A stretch of 64,000 bases of DNA from Armillaria gallica (lineage: Eukaryota > Basidiomycota > Agaricomycetes > Agaricales > Physalacriaceae): the NCBI GenBank assembly GCA_037576215.1, contig JBANDB010000002.1:4650001-4714000 (forward strand). The letters run 5' to 3'. A model generated the notes under the pieces. That model did no database searches. It was not told the DNA's origin and saw only the letters and a list, made by a program, of their open reading frames with translations. Position numbers and translations under genes: made by a program. Below, piece after piece: positions 40,261 through 52,369 of this stretch (positions are counted from its first letter, which is position 1; each line of letters begins with the position of its first letter).

Positions 40261-40556
40261 ACATAGCAAAGGAAGTGACGCTCGGGATAGAGAATTATCC
40301 TAGAGTACTCGAGTTGTGACGTGGATTTGCGCACCAAGAGTTACACAATGGTTGTTATCCTTGGTTTCAACGATTTCGCAAGCGAAATATCTGTGTCGAA
40401 CAAGGATGGAATAGTGCAATGGAGTTGTCTGTTGGCAAAGGAAGTAGGTCTGCTCAAAAGGCCACGTTCAGGGTAACTCGGTAACTCGGGGCGAACGCCG
40501 GTTGTGCTGCGAACCGCTTTGATTTACTATGTTGTACACTATCATTTGAATATCAT

Positions 40557-42583
40557 CTACGCTGGATACACCTGGATCTTGGCCATCTCCCGTATTTTAT
40601 CAGGAGTCAGCGCTCCAAGTTCGTCTATCAGCGCTGGCAGAAAAGACCCTCTCCCTTGGACATCCTTTCTCTTTGCTGCCATTTCCGCTGCGGTGGTCAG
40701 AACCAGGACCCTTTCATTTTATCTGTCAAGAACCTTCAACATGAAAACATAGAGGCCAATCGCTTACCCTCCAACCGCCCCCCATAACGTTTCTGAGCTG
40801 ACCAAACTCGAGCCAGAATTGGCAACAGAGCAGTATGTAGCGACGCAGGAGCCAACGATACAGCCCGACCCTGTTATCTTTCCTAGCATTTCATCCCCGT
40901 TCGACAATGCAATAACGTAGAAACCATCCGAGATATAGTCGATGGTTCCCGTGAGAACAACGACGCAGCCTACGAGAGACACTTCATAAATAAATGCTGA
41001 TGCGATGTGGAAGCCGTAAGCGAACGTTCTTTCCGTGCCAAATTCCGCACGAAGGATATCGGATCTTTGAATCCAGGGCCAACGCTGTCTACGCCTTTCG
41101 ATAGGACTTCAGTTGACCCGGCAATGGTGCCTAATTCCCCAGCATTTCCCTTGATAACGCTAGGTTGCCATATATTTAACAGTGCTTCGAGACATCAGTT
41201 GATACAGACATGAATGGGGTGATATGCTGGCTTACCTCGAACAGAGTCTTTCCTGAAACCCGATGCACCGACTCCTACTGGGTCAAGAACAACCGGTCTA
41301 TGGTTTTCATTGGCATAGTATCCTTTGCATTCTTGTGAACAAGGGGCATCGTTGAAAATGTAATAGAATGTATACCAGCTTTGAGCATCCCATCTCGTGT
41401 TGCGTTTGTAAGTGTGCCGATGTTAATCAAGCATGCACCGCACACTTTCACTATATCTTCCATCTCCTGAGCGTCAAAAGCCATGATGGGACTGGCTCCG
41501 AGCGCAAGAGTGATGTTGGCAGATTGCGTTGACACTACAGTGTTGGTGATCTTCGATAAAGGTGAGAGATATATGATACAAAATGTGTCGTACAAACCTG
41601 ATGTATCAGAGGGTTTGATTTCTTCACAGCGCCCATAAGCCTGATGACCTCTTCGACGATGGTGTCCGGTTTTAGAATGGACGTGCACTTAAAAGAGGCT
41701 GTATTATCCTTGAAAATGTTAAGAATGCTCCTCAATTCTTCAGAAATAGTTTTGGGATCCCGGGAGGCTACTATTTCAGAAACAACGGCGACACCATCCA
41801 AAGAGTGCCCCGTGGATGAGACCGATCCATGAAGAGTTCGTAATAGGTTGGACTGTTTGATCCCACCTGAGGTTCTGGTTAGCAAGTTTGACACACTGAA
41901 GATTTCTATTTACCAATTGCAACAGCTTTCACTTTTGTTCCATCCAATGCTTCTAGCAATGGACCAACGCCTCTAACCCCGACTTCTGGACTAGTCAACT
42001 TTTTCGTCTGTGTCCCGTATACGGCTCCAATACCGACATAGTCTGTACCACTTCGAACAGCCTGTTCCACGTGTTCAAGGGTGTTACATGATACCCCGAT
42101 TATAGTCCCCGGAGGTAAAAGCTTGCGAGCAATGTCTATCGGCATGTCCGTCTGGCCTAGGTGAACACCTCGTGCTCCGACGGCCAATGCAATGTCAATA
42201 CGGTCATTGATAAACAGGGGCACATTATATTTGTCACAGAGAGTTTTCGAGGCTGTAGCAACGGAGAGGAACTGAGGGATTCAGAATAAATTGGCAGACC
42301 ATCCGGTTAGAAGTACCTCTGCTGTATCTGCGGTCTTTTCTCTTATTTGGACAACAGTTACACCACCAATTAAGGACTGTAATTAATCTGATTAATGCAA
42401 CGAAAGATAGAGTGGAGGCGGCAGAACTCACCTGTTCCAACGAATAGAGGTAGTCCTGTAGAAGGAATGATTAGTAGCCGCATGCCTGCTTCAAGTAAAT
42501 GAACATACCATGCCATGTGGAAGTAGATCTCGTCCTGTTACAAGATACAGAGAATAATCAATATCATCCCCATTTCTAGTCAT
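40557..42583 (-). CDS. THI6: Bifunctional thiamine biosynthesis enzyme THI6
   Basis: Fusion of thiamine-phosphate synthase (N-terminal) and hydroxyethylthiazole kinase (C-terminal), as in yeast Thi6. The first couples HMP-PP and thiazole phosphate to thiamine phosphate; the second makes thiazole phosphate. The start MTRNGDDIDYSLYLVTGRD at 42583 is followed by a 24-nt exon (DYLYSLEQ, 42432-42455). Synthase motifs: GGVTVVQIREKTADTAE, LFINDRIDIALAVGARGVHLGQTD, GVSCNTLEH and DYVGIGAVYGTQTK. Kinase motifs: NTVVSTQSANITLALGASP-type entry, LINIGTLTNATRDGML, VDPVGVGASGFRKDS, VIKGNAGEL, VLTGTIDYISDG and TGSGCIVG (catalytic Cys in the GSGC loop). It ends KIQVYPA at 40557. About 530 residues in about ten exons. 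No TPP riboswitch was found in its leader or first introns. Confidence 0.95.
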
Positions 42584-42755
42584 GGTAAAAGCGGCGACCG
42601 GAAAAACTCGACGAGCTTGACGTCACCTTCCGGTATAACGAGTTTGCTGTTGTTGATTGCCAAGGGTGCTAACACAGCCACACATAATGACGTTTAACCA
42701 CGTGAGTGAAATTTCTCTCGAATTTTAAATTTCAATAACGATTTCGTGGTCCACC
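42584..42755. promoter_or_regulatory. Bidirectional promoter of THI6 and SOF1
   Basis: The start codons of the two divergent genes are 172 bp apart, so both promoters and leaders must fit here. SOF1 has a strong initiation context (CCACCATGG at 42752-42760). No TATA-like element is convincing. Confidence 0.55.
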
Positions 42756-44400
42756 ATGGTTGTAAGTTAATTTTTGCAACGTTTTTATGTATGCATTCAC
42801 TCATTTCTTCATAGAAAATATCTGTATTGCAACATGCGCCGTCGTTGCATCTTCCTACTCGACCAGGGGACCCTACACCCACATCCCGTAATTTGGATCC
42901 TCTGATGCATCCCTTTTCTCGAGCTAGAGAACGAACCAGGGCACTGAATGCCGCAAAAATGGAAAGGATGTTTGCGAAACCCTTTGTTGCTAGTCTTGAA
43001 GGCCATGTTGACGCGGTGGAGGTCCTGATGCGGAAACCAGGCGACCTCAGCACAGTGGCGAGTGGTAGTTGGGATGGAGGTACGCTCTACTTTGTTATGT
43101 TCGAAACTGCCTCCAAGTGCATCACAGGAATAATTATCCACAACATCTCCATGAGAACCCATTTGCTACGACTGCCGCAAGCTCATAAGGGTAAAGTATC
43201 CGGGCTTTGTTTCACGGAAGACTCGAAGCTGCTCAGTTGCGGAGTGGATCGTAATATCAGAATGTGGGATACGGAGTCTGGCTCGGTAAGTAATACATGA
43301 CCATCCTGTCTCAAAAATTCACGAATTGTATGCTCAGGATCAACCCGTGATGGTATTTCCGGGCAAAAGTGCATTCAAGTTAGTCTTGTATCATGTTCTA
43401 TCTGGAGATTACATTGTGACGATGGTCACAGTTCGATAGATCATCACCGCTCTGATCCAGTCTTTGCCACTGCCTCAAATCTCATTCAAATATGGGACGA
43501 ATCAAAGTAAGTCCATACTGCATCATAGTAGACTTGAGTTGGTTTTGACCGGTGTAACACAGAACTTCCGCAATATCTAACCTAACATTCCCTACATCAA
43601 CCGAAACAATAACTTCCGTGCGGTTCAACCAAAGCGAACCGAGTGTACTGGCAAGTATAGGCTCTGATCGGACATTCACCTTGTACGACATTCGAACCGG
43701 CAAAGCAGAGCGGCGGGTCGTGATGCAGTTCAGCTCCAACGCTCTCTCATGGTGTCCAACACATCCAACAACGTTACTACTAGCTTCTGAAGACCATAAT
43801 TTATACACATTCGACATTCGACATCTATCAACGCCAACACAAATATATAAGGCACACGTTGCTGCAGTTATGAGCTGCGAATGGGCTCCAACAGGGTTAG
43901 AGTTCGTCAGTGGTGGGTGGGATCGGACCGTGAGGATATGGAAAAAAGACAAAGGCAGCAGCGAGGATGTCTTCCATGGGAAGCGCATGGGACGAGTATC
44001 GTCGACTATTTTCACGAATGACGCTAGGTTCGTGGTCTCAGGCTCGGACGACGGAAACCTCCGTGTCTGGAAGGCGAACGCGTCGGAGAAACTTGGAGTA
44101 GTTAATGCTCGAGAACGGGCAGCCATTGAATACCGTGGGAAGCTTGTGGAGCGATGGAAGATGGACAAGGAGGTGGGCAAGGTTGCCAGGTGGGTGTTTT
44201 ATCTTCTTGATATACAGGCTTCTGACAGCTATCGCAGGACGCGACACTTGCCGAAACCTGTTTACCAAGCCTCGAAACTCAAGAGAACCATGTTAGACGC
44301 TCGGAGGGTCAAGGATGAGCGCAGGCGCAAGCATACCAGGGAAGGAGAAAACAAACCCAAAGCGGAGAGGAGGAAGGCGGTTATTGTTGAGCAGAGTTGA
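42756..44400 (+). CDS. SOF1: Small-subunit processome WD40 protein Sof1 (DCAF13)
   Basis: Nucleolar WD40 protein of the U3 snoRNP / small-subunit processome, needed for 18S rRNA maturation. The first coding exon is only ATGGTT (42756-42761); after a 53-nt intron the protein continues KISVLQHAPSLH. The family N-terminus follows: SRNLDPLMHPFSRARERTRALNAAKMERMFAKPFV. WD repeats run through LEGHVDAVEVL, HKGKVSGLCFTEDSKLLSCG-type, SEPSVLASIGSDRTFTLYD, HPTTLLLASEDHNLYTFD, HVAAVMSCEWAPTG and TNDARFVVSGSDDGNLRVW. The diagnostic Sof1 C-terminus is RHLPKPVYQASKLKRTM, then DERRRKHTREGENKPKAERRK, ending at 44400. About 450 residues, seven or eight exons. Identification is secure from the N- and C-terminal signatures. 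Confidence 0.95.
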
Positions 44401-44614
44401 GGTTCTGGCGTTTCTTGTGTAAGATTACACCGGCGTTCTCAGGGCCTCAGGCTCATCATCATGAGTACTGACCTGACGCTCGTAGATTATACCATCACTG
44501 CTCTCACAGCTTGGTTGTAAAATCAGCACATAATTTCAGTTTAGAGCAGCTATTTCAGGTAGCCGGCGGCATTTGTCTGACTCACGACCTCTGATCCCTT
44601 ATCGTCTTGAATCG

Positions 44615-45725
44615 ATGGATCTCGAGCTGAAGGATGTGCATGTTCTCGTAACTGGTGCGCGCTCACAATCATAGTGGACGCCATGTCGTCTCAGTCGCCT
44701 GAACAGGGGCCAGCGGGGGTATTGGCCTCGAGACTGCTTCTGAATTTCTGAGCATGTACAATTTCTTCTTACAATTATGTCCGTACTTACAACCCCTTAC
44801 ACGCTCCAGGGCAAGGCGCCAGGGTCACAGCGCATTACAACACGAAACGTGAACCACTGCTCGGTCTTCTTTCCGGCTACGGTCCCGAGCGCGTTCGTGC
44901 AATCCAGGCGAACCTGATTTCAGAGAAAGATGTGGAAAATTTGTATCATGATGCATCTACAACATATGGCGTAGTACAAGTGGCGGTGATCAACCACGCA
45001 GTATACGTTGCTGAAGACATACCTCTGAAAGACATGTCGCTCGAGCAGTGGAAGGCCACTCTTGACGCCAACCTCACCTCCCCCTTTCTCGTGGCACGAG
45101 GTTATCTGAAACAGCTGCAGTACGCCTCCGACTCCGAAAAGGCCAAGGCTTCCTTGGTATTTGTGGGGTCCTCAGCTGCCAAATTCGGTGAAGCGAACCA
45201 TGCTGATTACTCGGCCTCAAAGAGCGGTGTGTTAAATAATGTAAACTTCTCATTTTACCGATGGCGTTCTAACGGAACAATGCGTTTAGCAGTGATGTAT
45301 GGCCTCACCAGGACCCTTAAGAATGAGATTGTCAAGATCGCACCCAAGGCCCGGGTCAACTGCGTCGCCCCCGGGTGGACGAGGACGCCTATGGCAGAAG
45401 AAAGTCTCAAGGATCCAGATGTGGTGTACAAGGCGATGGCCACGTAGAGCGTTTCATAGTATCGTTATGAGGAGAATGCGCTAACGTATTTTGACCGTTT
45501 CAAGGACCCCTTTGAAGAAGGTTGCAGTGCCGGCAGATGTAGCGACACAAATAGTCGTAATATCCTCAACTAAGATATCGGGTCATGTATCGGGTCAAAC
45601 CCTCATGGTTGCAGGGGGCATGGAAGGTAAGGTGCTCTTTAACTCAGGAAAAGCATGTGATCTAATAATGGTTGGTCGGGTTTCAAGGGAGGCTTCTCAA
45701 TTTCCCCCATGACATCGATCTGTGA
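44615..45725 (+). CDS. Short-chain dehydrogenase/reductase (soluble, classical)
   Basis: NAD(P)-dependent oxidoreductase of the FabG-like classical SDR type; substrate unknown. The start MDLELKDVHVLVTG at 44615 is followed by the cofactor motif TGASGGIGLETA across an intron. Other landmarks are QGARVTAHYNTKREPL, NHAVY in place of NAG, DANLTSPFLVARGYL (N-active-site helix), LVFVGSSAAKFGEANHADYSASKSG (Ser-Tyr-Lys triad) and RVNCVAPGWTRTPM. The C-terminus is VSGQTLMVAGGMEGRLLNFPHDIDL and ends at 45725 after a last intron (about 45628-45688). An arginine-type pattern after the first strand (TKRE) suggests NADP(H) use, but this is inference. The second intron (44752-44809) begins GC. Introns are seen at six places. 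Not close to the other dehydrogenase in this window, since it lacks a membrane anchor. Confidence 0.85.
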
Positions 45726-46482
45726 AGCGTACCGGTTGTGCGTCCGAGCTCTAGACCAAGCAGCCAATAAGCGAGCTTGCGACTGACATGGAAGATAAGG
45801 AAGTGAAGATTGATATATATGAAATTTTCTTTATCTATTTCAAGTAGCTCTTTACTTGGGTATGAACCGGATGTAGCACGTCCGTAAGTCTGTGATCCCT
45901 CATGGGTGCAAAAGGCGAGTTGCATCCCAAAACAATAAAACTTGCCCCTAAAAATACAACCTCATCAAGGCAATGAAACGCTCTATTGGATAGATCTCAG
46001 CGACGAAGAAGGAAGTAAATTCACAGCGCTACCATCGAAAAAAAGCAAGGGGTCGTCATGAACATAAGACCGCCCGTTCTAAATCTTTGTCTTCAGTCCT
46101 TCTTTGAAGATGGTCCCTTGATCACCCTGACAATGCAACTTCTCAGATCGAGTTTCACGCATACCATCATCATGCTGTTTGCGAAAAGTGAGCATCATAA
46201 TATCTCACGATTGACACGGTCCTGAATATGGAGTGCAGACCAAAAATATGATTACGAGGTTGCAGTAGCACAGCTTGTCAACAATAGGATGAATGAACAG
46301 ATACGCAGCACAACCGTTAAGCCCCTTAGAAGCATAAGGGTAGATAAGAACAAGGGGACAAATCTTTAAACTTCGGCGGCGAGTTCTTTTAGTTGGGATC
46401 ATCATGCGGATGTTGCCGCTACTTGAGAGCCTTGGGGGGACGTAATTTACTGAGTATGGGTATCGAGACACACAGAGATTCA
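45726..46482. other. Intergenic between convergent genes
   Basis: Gene ends face each other (dehydrogenase on plus, Caprin-like on minus), so mainly 3' untranslated sequence. No conserved coding signal, repeat or RNA gene is recognised. Confidence 0.4.
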
Positions 46483-48324
46483 CTAACCTCCTCGGCCTCG
46501 GCTCCTTCCGCCACGACCACGATTCTCGCCGTCGCTCCTGCCTCGGTAACCGCCTATCAAAACCGTCAATCGCACAGCAACGCATCGAGGCGAAAGACAC
46601 TAACCGCTTCCTCGTTCACCACCTCTGTAGCCGCCCCGTCCACGATCTCCACCACGGAAGCCCCGATCCCCACCACGGAAACCGTTACCTCTGTACCCAC
46701 CACGATCACCCCCGCGGTAGCCGGTTCCCCTACCCCTACCGCCACGAACGCCACGGGCCTGAGTGAAACCATCGTCTTCTTGTACTGGCACGGGCGCGAT
46801 AGCTTCCTCGACGTGCCCGTTCACTTGAGGCTGGGGCTGGGCCTCTTCAGCAGGTCCACCAACAGGTGTGGCAGAACCAGAAGTGCCGAACTTGGCGTGC
46901 AGCCCAGCAATGGAAGGAAGACCATCCTCCTCATCTGCCCAGTCGATGGCCCCGCTAGTAGTAACGGGTTCCTAAGACGTATTAGAATGGTAATTAGAGG
47001 TAAGCATAAAAATGCATACCTGTTCTTCATGCTGCACATCGGCATGCCCGTTGGCTGCAATTGGCTCTGGGGCCTCGTTCTGAATGGGTTCCTCGGCAGT
47101 AGGTTCGATGGCGTCGGACCGTTCAACCCACTCTGCACCATTTTCAAAAGACGGCGATTCAAGTTCACTTGCCTGCATGAAATGGAAACTGCTTGACGTC
47201 ACTGGCAGGCCAGGAATACCAGAAACGGGAGCAGGTTCAGTAGCTGTAGAAGCCGGGGAGTCTGGACGGTCTGGGACGTTGACCTCAGCTTCTTCCGGTG
47301 CGGGTGTCGGTGGGCGGGGGTGCAGGCCATTGTTCGCGATCTCCAACAAATGTGAATCTGAGTTAATCTTAGTCGACAGTTCACCGAGAGTGTAATATAC
47401 GTACAAGGAGTTCCTTCATACTCGCCAGAACCTGTCAATAGACCAGTCACCATAGCATTCTTTGGCTCTCCATCTTCTCCCAGTAGAACGTCGCAAGCCG
47501 AGAACACCAGATTCACCTCTTCCTGGCTCAGTTGTAGAGGAAGGAGCTCGCCAGACGCCAATAGTGACCGGAAACGAAGGAAGAGCAGGATTTGGGAGGT
47601 TTTTACTATCATTTCTTGCTATAGAAAGCGGTGTTTGAGGAAGGCTGGGATTAAATGCTGTCATTCGCACCTCAGTCGTAGCAATGGCCTCCTTGACCCG
47701 TATCTCCTGTAATTTTTTGGCTTCTGCTTCTTTCTGCGCGATTTCTACAGCCAACTCAGATTCGTGCACCTTTTTAGCGCCTGTAAATGAAAAGAACGGA
47801 AATTCAAGAAACCCAATACCTCGACTGCCTTCTTGACTTCGGCCAGTTCTTTCTGGATGGCCTCCAACGTTGGGAGTGTCTTCAAAGTACGCTTCTGGTC
47901 ATCGTTCAGCTTTTCGGAGTCCGTTGTAGCGTATGATGATATCCGTAACTGCGATATCTCTGTGAGTACTTCCTTCCAGTACTCGAACAACACAAGAGCG
48001 TACGATTTTTTTGTTGGTGGCTTTGAGACGCTTATTGATGAGCTCTACGATGGGGCTCGTCCTGAGCGGGACCTCAGGCTCAGCCGCTGCAGCTGGCACC
48101 TCCTCCTGAGCTGTTGCCTCTTGCGCAACTGTGTCATTCTGTACGACGATGTTCTCTCCCTCTTTTTCAGCGACAATGGCAGGATCCGGAGTAGCGACAG
48201 GGGAATCTTGGGTAGATTCGTTGGCCTTTGCCTTTGCCTTTCGTTTCTTTTTGATCTGGGATTTTGTCAGTGGAGGAGGAGGAGGAGCACCTGGTACAAT
48301 GCGCTGAGGTACTGCTTCGACCAT
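46483..48324 (-). CDS. Caprin-like RGG-box RNA-binding protein
   Basis: Predicted RNA-binding protein with the layout of Caprin-type proteins. The start MVEAVPQRIVPGAPPPPPL at 48324 leads to a basic segment (KSQIKKKRKAKAKAN) and an acidic Ala/Glu linker. Next is a helical region that looks like the Caprin dimerisation domain: SPIVELINKRLKATNKKI, then LKTLPTLEAIQKELAEVKKAVE, HESELAVEIAQKEAEAKKLQ, and VNLVFSACDVLLGEDGE. A disordered Pro/Glu-rich part follows. The C-terminus is a dense RGG box (about 46483-46800: RGGRGRGTGYRGGDRGGYRG, then repeated FRGGDRG units) interrupted by one intron and ending RGRGG at 46483. RGG boxes bind RNA and G-quadruplexes and favour granules. About 480 residues. 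The Caprin assignment rests on layout and the helical core and is not certain; a role in mRNA control is inferred. Confidence 0.75.
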
Positions 48325-48633
48325 AGTGAGCAATGGAAAGGTTGAAGTAAGAAAGATAAATCTAGAAGGGACGGAGCAAGCAAAGATGGATGTTACGTTG
48401 AGCGCTGACGAAAGCCTTTTTTGAAAAAAAGGAAAAAAAAAAAACCGGAGACGCGTCTTTCTCACGATCCACTTGCCTCTTGTCACTTTCTGTCGCGTCC
48501 GCCGTCGTCGTCTGCCACGACCCCGACGCTCGACATCGCTCCGCCAGTATTCTGTGCAAGAGGCTACCATATTATTCAACTAGGCGATTCCGAACCACGC
48601 TCTTTTCGACCCACCTACCCTACTTTATTCAAC

Positions 48634-49784
48634 ATGTTTGCCGATAATGACTTCAGTGTGAACCAGTACATTTCTACAAAGTTCACCCCTTCCCGCTATC
48701 CTGGTCTTTGCTTCAACGACGGAAACATCGCTATCCTCGCCGGCCAGTACTATTTTCTCGTTCATCAAGGATTGCTTTGTCGACATTCTGCCGCTTTGGA
48801 CTGTGCTATCAAGGCTCTTGATTCTACCTGTTCGTCGGCCCGTCTAGAAGGCCGCCCGGTGCTTCACCTCAACGACAGCGCAGACGAGATGTATCACTTC
48901 TTGTCCGCTCTGTATGATGGAGTGTCAGTTTGACTGCAATAGCGTCCTGCACGGTCTTCTAACCAAACTCCGCAGATCTCATATCAAGTATACTAGCAAG
49001 ACGTTTTCGAAGGTTTCATCGCTACTCCGCCTTTGCACGCATTACCAAGTTGGTCATCTTCGCCAGGATTTGCTTCGGGGATTATCGGCTACCTGGCCTA
49101 CAACGCTTCAAGGCTGGGACGCTCGCGAAGCGGATGCAACAAATCTGGCAGGACTATATGAGCCGCGTGAGAAATATCCGCACCCTATGTTAGCTCCGTT
49201 GCCATGTTGCCTCAATCATCGCTGACAACCAGTGTAGTCTTGTCATCAACTTGTCTTGCGACATAAGCGCACACGAGATTTTACCATCTGCTTTCTACGA
49301 TCTCTCTCGCTCTCCTCCAAGTTCTATCGTCGAAGGTTTTAGAACCTCCGGTATCGGATTCTCATCGGTGCACGCCTTATCGAGTGATTGTCTGGTGAGC
49401 TTGCTGAAGGGAAGAGAACACGCATCTCGATTCCTATCTACTTTCATCGTCAATCAGCTGGAAGCAAGAGCGCCGGCTTCCGGATGCATCCATCGGCAAC
49501 AGTTGGACAGCACACGCCAACGCACATGTCAAGCTGTCTTCGAGGCGATTACCTTTGAGATCCTCCGTGATGCCAATGGTGTCGTTTGTCATCGCAGTTC
49601 TGACCCGCTATTTGCCATCATGGATGCAGAGTTGATACAGACAACTCACGACAGACAGAACACCGGCTTTCGTCCCTGTGAATATTGTAGGTCAGAGTTC
49701 AGTTCTATAGTTGACGCGGCTAGGACGGAGTTTTGGCGCCTGCTGCCGGAGTGGTTTGGTATTGACGTACCTGCTTGGGGCTGA
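48634..49784 (+). CDS. BTB/POZ-like domain protein of Agaricomycete type
   Basis: Start MFADNDFSVNQYI at 48634. The first exon reads RYPGLCFNDGNIAILAGQYY, FLVHQGLLCRHSAALDCAI and LEGRPVLHLNDSADEMYHFL: the strand-helix pattern of a BTB domain (SPDGDVVL-x-F-x-VHR equivalents) found in large Agaricomycete families. After an intron at about 48922-48974 comes SKTFSKVSSLLRLCTHYQVGH, the helix normally after the BTB core. A further intron near 49190-49238 leads to a C-terminal region ending in a Cys cluster (RPCEYCRSEFSSIVDAARTEFW) and WFGIDVPAWG. The Cys-x-x-Cys motif recurs in this family and may bind metal. BTB proteins usually dimerise or recruit cullin-3; no partner domain is visible here. Function unknown. 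Divergent from the Caprin-like gene, with 309 bp between start codons. Confidence 0.8.
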
Positions 49785-50392
49785 CGATATATCCTGTACT
49801 TTCAGTTTAATACCATTTCCGTTCCGTCTTGCTGCTTTCATCGATCTCGGTGTGTCCTTGTATATGCATGATCAAATTTAGCCTGATTGTATACCGTCGA
49901 TAGTCGCTGTGATCATTGATCAGGGCGACTTGGAAAGCGATGCGCGCCCTTCACGAGAGCGAAGTATCAGGTTGATGTATAATCAGGCTCGTACGTGTTA
50001 CATCTGTTCATCGTGTTCCTGTGATCTAGGCGCGGTTGCCCCGTAGCAAGCGTTCAACCCATGTCTGAATCGTGGACTAATGTCTTTGGATGTACTATCC
50101 CTCTAGCGCTGTCACTGTTTCACGGAATTACACATCGTCTCAAGTGCCGTTCTCCCTCTGATCAGCCAGCGACTTCAGCCATGGTGATCCATAATTAAAA
50201 TGATGTTTTCTTGACTTCTGTACAGGACCGGAGAGCCAACTACGTTGGGCGACCTTATCAACCATCCCTTTAAATGAAAGGGCTTGCGCGGTCTAGTGGT
50301 TCACTGTCGCATCCCTGTTTGTCACTCTCTTAGCCCATGCTTTAAACTCGGATCCGCTATATAGATCACATTCTGAAGCTTTACTCGTTAAA
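49785..50392. other. Intergenic, upstream of first zinc-finger gene
   Basis: Holds the BTB gene 3' end and the zinc-finger promoter. TATATAGA at about 50358-50365 lies some 30 bp before the start codon and could be a TATA box or a leader element. No coding signal is recognised. Confidence 0.45.
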
Positions 50393-51436
50393 ATGTCTCG
50401 CCGTGTCCCTCCCTCCAAGGACAATGTATCGTTGCCTCCGATTTCCCAGATATTCAGTGCGTCTTGCTTTCCAAAGACATGCGCTCGCTGAATTTTGGAT
50501 ATAGATATGCCCCCAGGTCAGCCTCAGGGCTCTGCGTCACCGCCGTATATCGCTGGCAACGGATATGGGGCGTATACTTCCCACATACCGAACGAATCCC
50601 AGGCATGTTATGGCCATCTTAAAATTCGATAATGACTGACTTCTTTCCTTGTTCTCTTTCGGTCCATAGTCTCGGAGGCACTCTAGTACAGCTCATAGTC
50701 ACGGCGGTCCCCAGCCCTACACGCTTCCAAACTCAGGGAGCTCTTCATACTACGATCCAGGCTCGGTTAGCCGATCATCAGTGCACTCTGTGCCAAGCGC
50801 ACCTTACTATGGAAGCTCGTACCCTACACAAGCTGAAACAAAACCCGCGGGAAATACATTATACTGCAATTCATACGGCAATTATCCTTCGGATAGCTAT
50901 CCGTCTGGAAGCTCGGACTACAGGGGTCAAGTGGTGCCGGTAGCGACCAATCCCCACTACGCTATTCCCGGACAAGGGGCTCCCCTGGCCATGCACCCCA
51001 GCCAGTCAGCCTACCCAGTCTCACGGATCAACGATTCGTCGTCACATAGTAGTCGGACCGAAGGAGGAGACTCAACCTCGCGCTCTCGTGAAGGGTACGC
51101 AGATGACTCCACAAATAAGACGAGATACGAATGCAGCTACTGTGGAAAGGGATTCAGTCGCCCGAGTGCTCTTAAGGTGAGTTCGTCACGTCGCAACGTT
51201 GATGGCTATTTTGATGAATGGTTTCACCACCAGATCCATGTTATTTCTCACACAGGGGACAAAGGTTGGTGTTGGCACAACTAATGGTATGTTCTGTCTG
51301 ACTCTTCTCCAAAGATTTTGTCTGTCCGGAGGACTCATGTCGACGAAGATTCGGCATTCGAAGCAACATGTTACGACACATACGACTAGTCCACCAAAAC
51401 ATCCATACCCCGAGTGAGTTCGATGGGACTGGATGA
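50393..51436 (+). CDS. Two-finger C2H2 zinc-finger protein (tandem paralogue 1)
   Basis: Predicted transcription factor. Exons: 50393-50456, 50505-50602, 50670-51176, 51234-51264, 51315 onward. The N-terminal 225 residues are disordered and rich in Ser, Tyr, Pro and Gly. Finger 1 is ECSYCGKGFSRPSALKIHV, ending H-x-x-x-H as ISHTGDK, and is split by an intron right after SALK. Finger 2 is VCPEDSCRRRFGIRSNML, ending RHIRLVH. The second linker helix pattern IRSNMLRHIR is that of fungal two-finger regulators such as FlbC-type proteins. The stop at 51434-51436 assumes no further intron; a donor at GTGAG near 51415 could extend the tail. The third exon is preceded by an intron starting GC (50603-50669). 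The next gene is a paralogue with the same finger layout. Confidence 0.8.
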
Positions 51437-52369
51437 TCGTGATGGACGAATCCCCGGTAGGAGATTTTGATGCTAACAAGAGGTTAATCAAGAACTGTCT
51501 ATGGAACGCTTCAATTTCAATGTCACGGAGCTAGACGAATTGTAGATAATGAATAAGTTCCTCGTTATATCATCATGTTACATTGCTTTCTTTATGGTAC
51601 TTAGACAATCACATATAATCATTTAGATACACTACCAGTATATCAATTATTATTGGCATCCTAGTCGTCTTCATCGGATATTTTGGAAGGGTATCTGACG
51701 CTCGTCGTGACGAACAATCACATTACGGCAAGGTCTTGAAGGAGATGGTGTGCTCCGAAAGGACTAGTGATGGGCAGTGATGGCAGTCAATCACATCACG
51801 GAACCGTATTGAACATATGCAGAACCTCTGCTGCAGTAATACTCAGAGTGGTTCCGTCATGGTCGGCGACGGAACTTCGCGTCAACTAACGAGTACCTAA
51901 TTGCAGTTGAATTGCACAAACGTTTGTTTGATACGTAGGATTCTGTTCAGTTTGATGCAACACAACTGGAAAAAATATTTTAATGGCCAGCAACAGTTGC
52001 TCTGATCTTGACAAAACAGTTCTCCTGGACACCAACATATCCCAACTGCCCAACATTCACTCGCGTGGACCTCACATGTTGTGCACGTGTCTAGTAGCGT
52101 GCGAAAATTACATTGAGTTGTCCAGGTCAACATCAGTGAAGTTACTCCTACAGATTTCAAAACGCGGTGCTGCTTGACAGAGTTTGCGCTTCAGGAAGCT
52201 ATTCAGACCGGTTACCCATGCCAACGATTTGATCTTTTTGGATCTTAAATCCTATACCTAGTAGACGACTTTGTTTCATGTGCTCGTTTGATGTTAACGG
52301 AATTTCACAGCTATATATTTGCAGAGATGTGAGTTGGACCCACTCAATCCGGCTTTCCCTTCTGCGATA
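51437..52369. other. Intergenic between the two zinc-finger paralogues
   Basis: About 0.9 kb without a recognised gene. It contains an AT-rich stretch at 51550-51660 (probable 3' end of the first gene) and the promoter of the second. TATATATTTG at about 52312-52321 lies 50 bp before the second start codon and may act as a TATA element. Confidence 0.4.

Noticed and set aside
42432..42755. TPP riboswitch in the leader or first introns of THI6
   Set aside because: The conserved CTGAGA and related core motifs of fungal TPP riboswitches are absent here.
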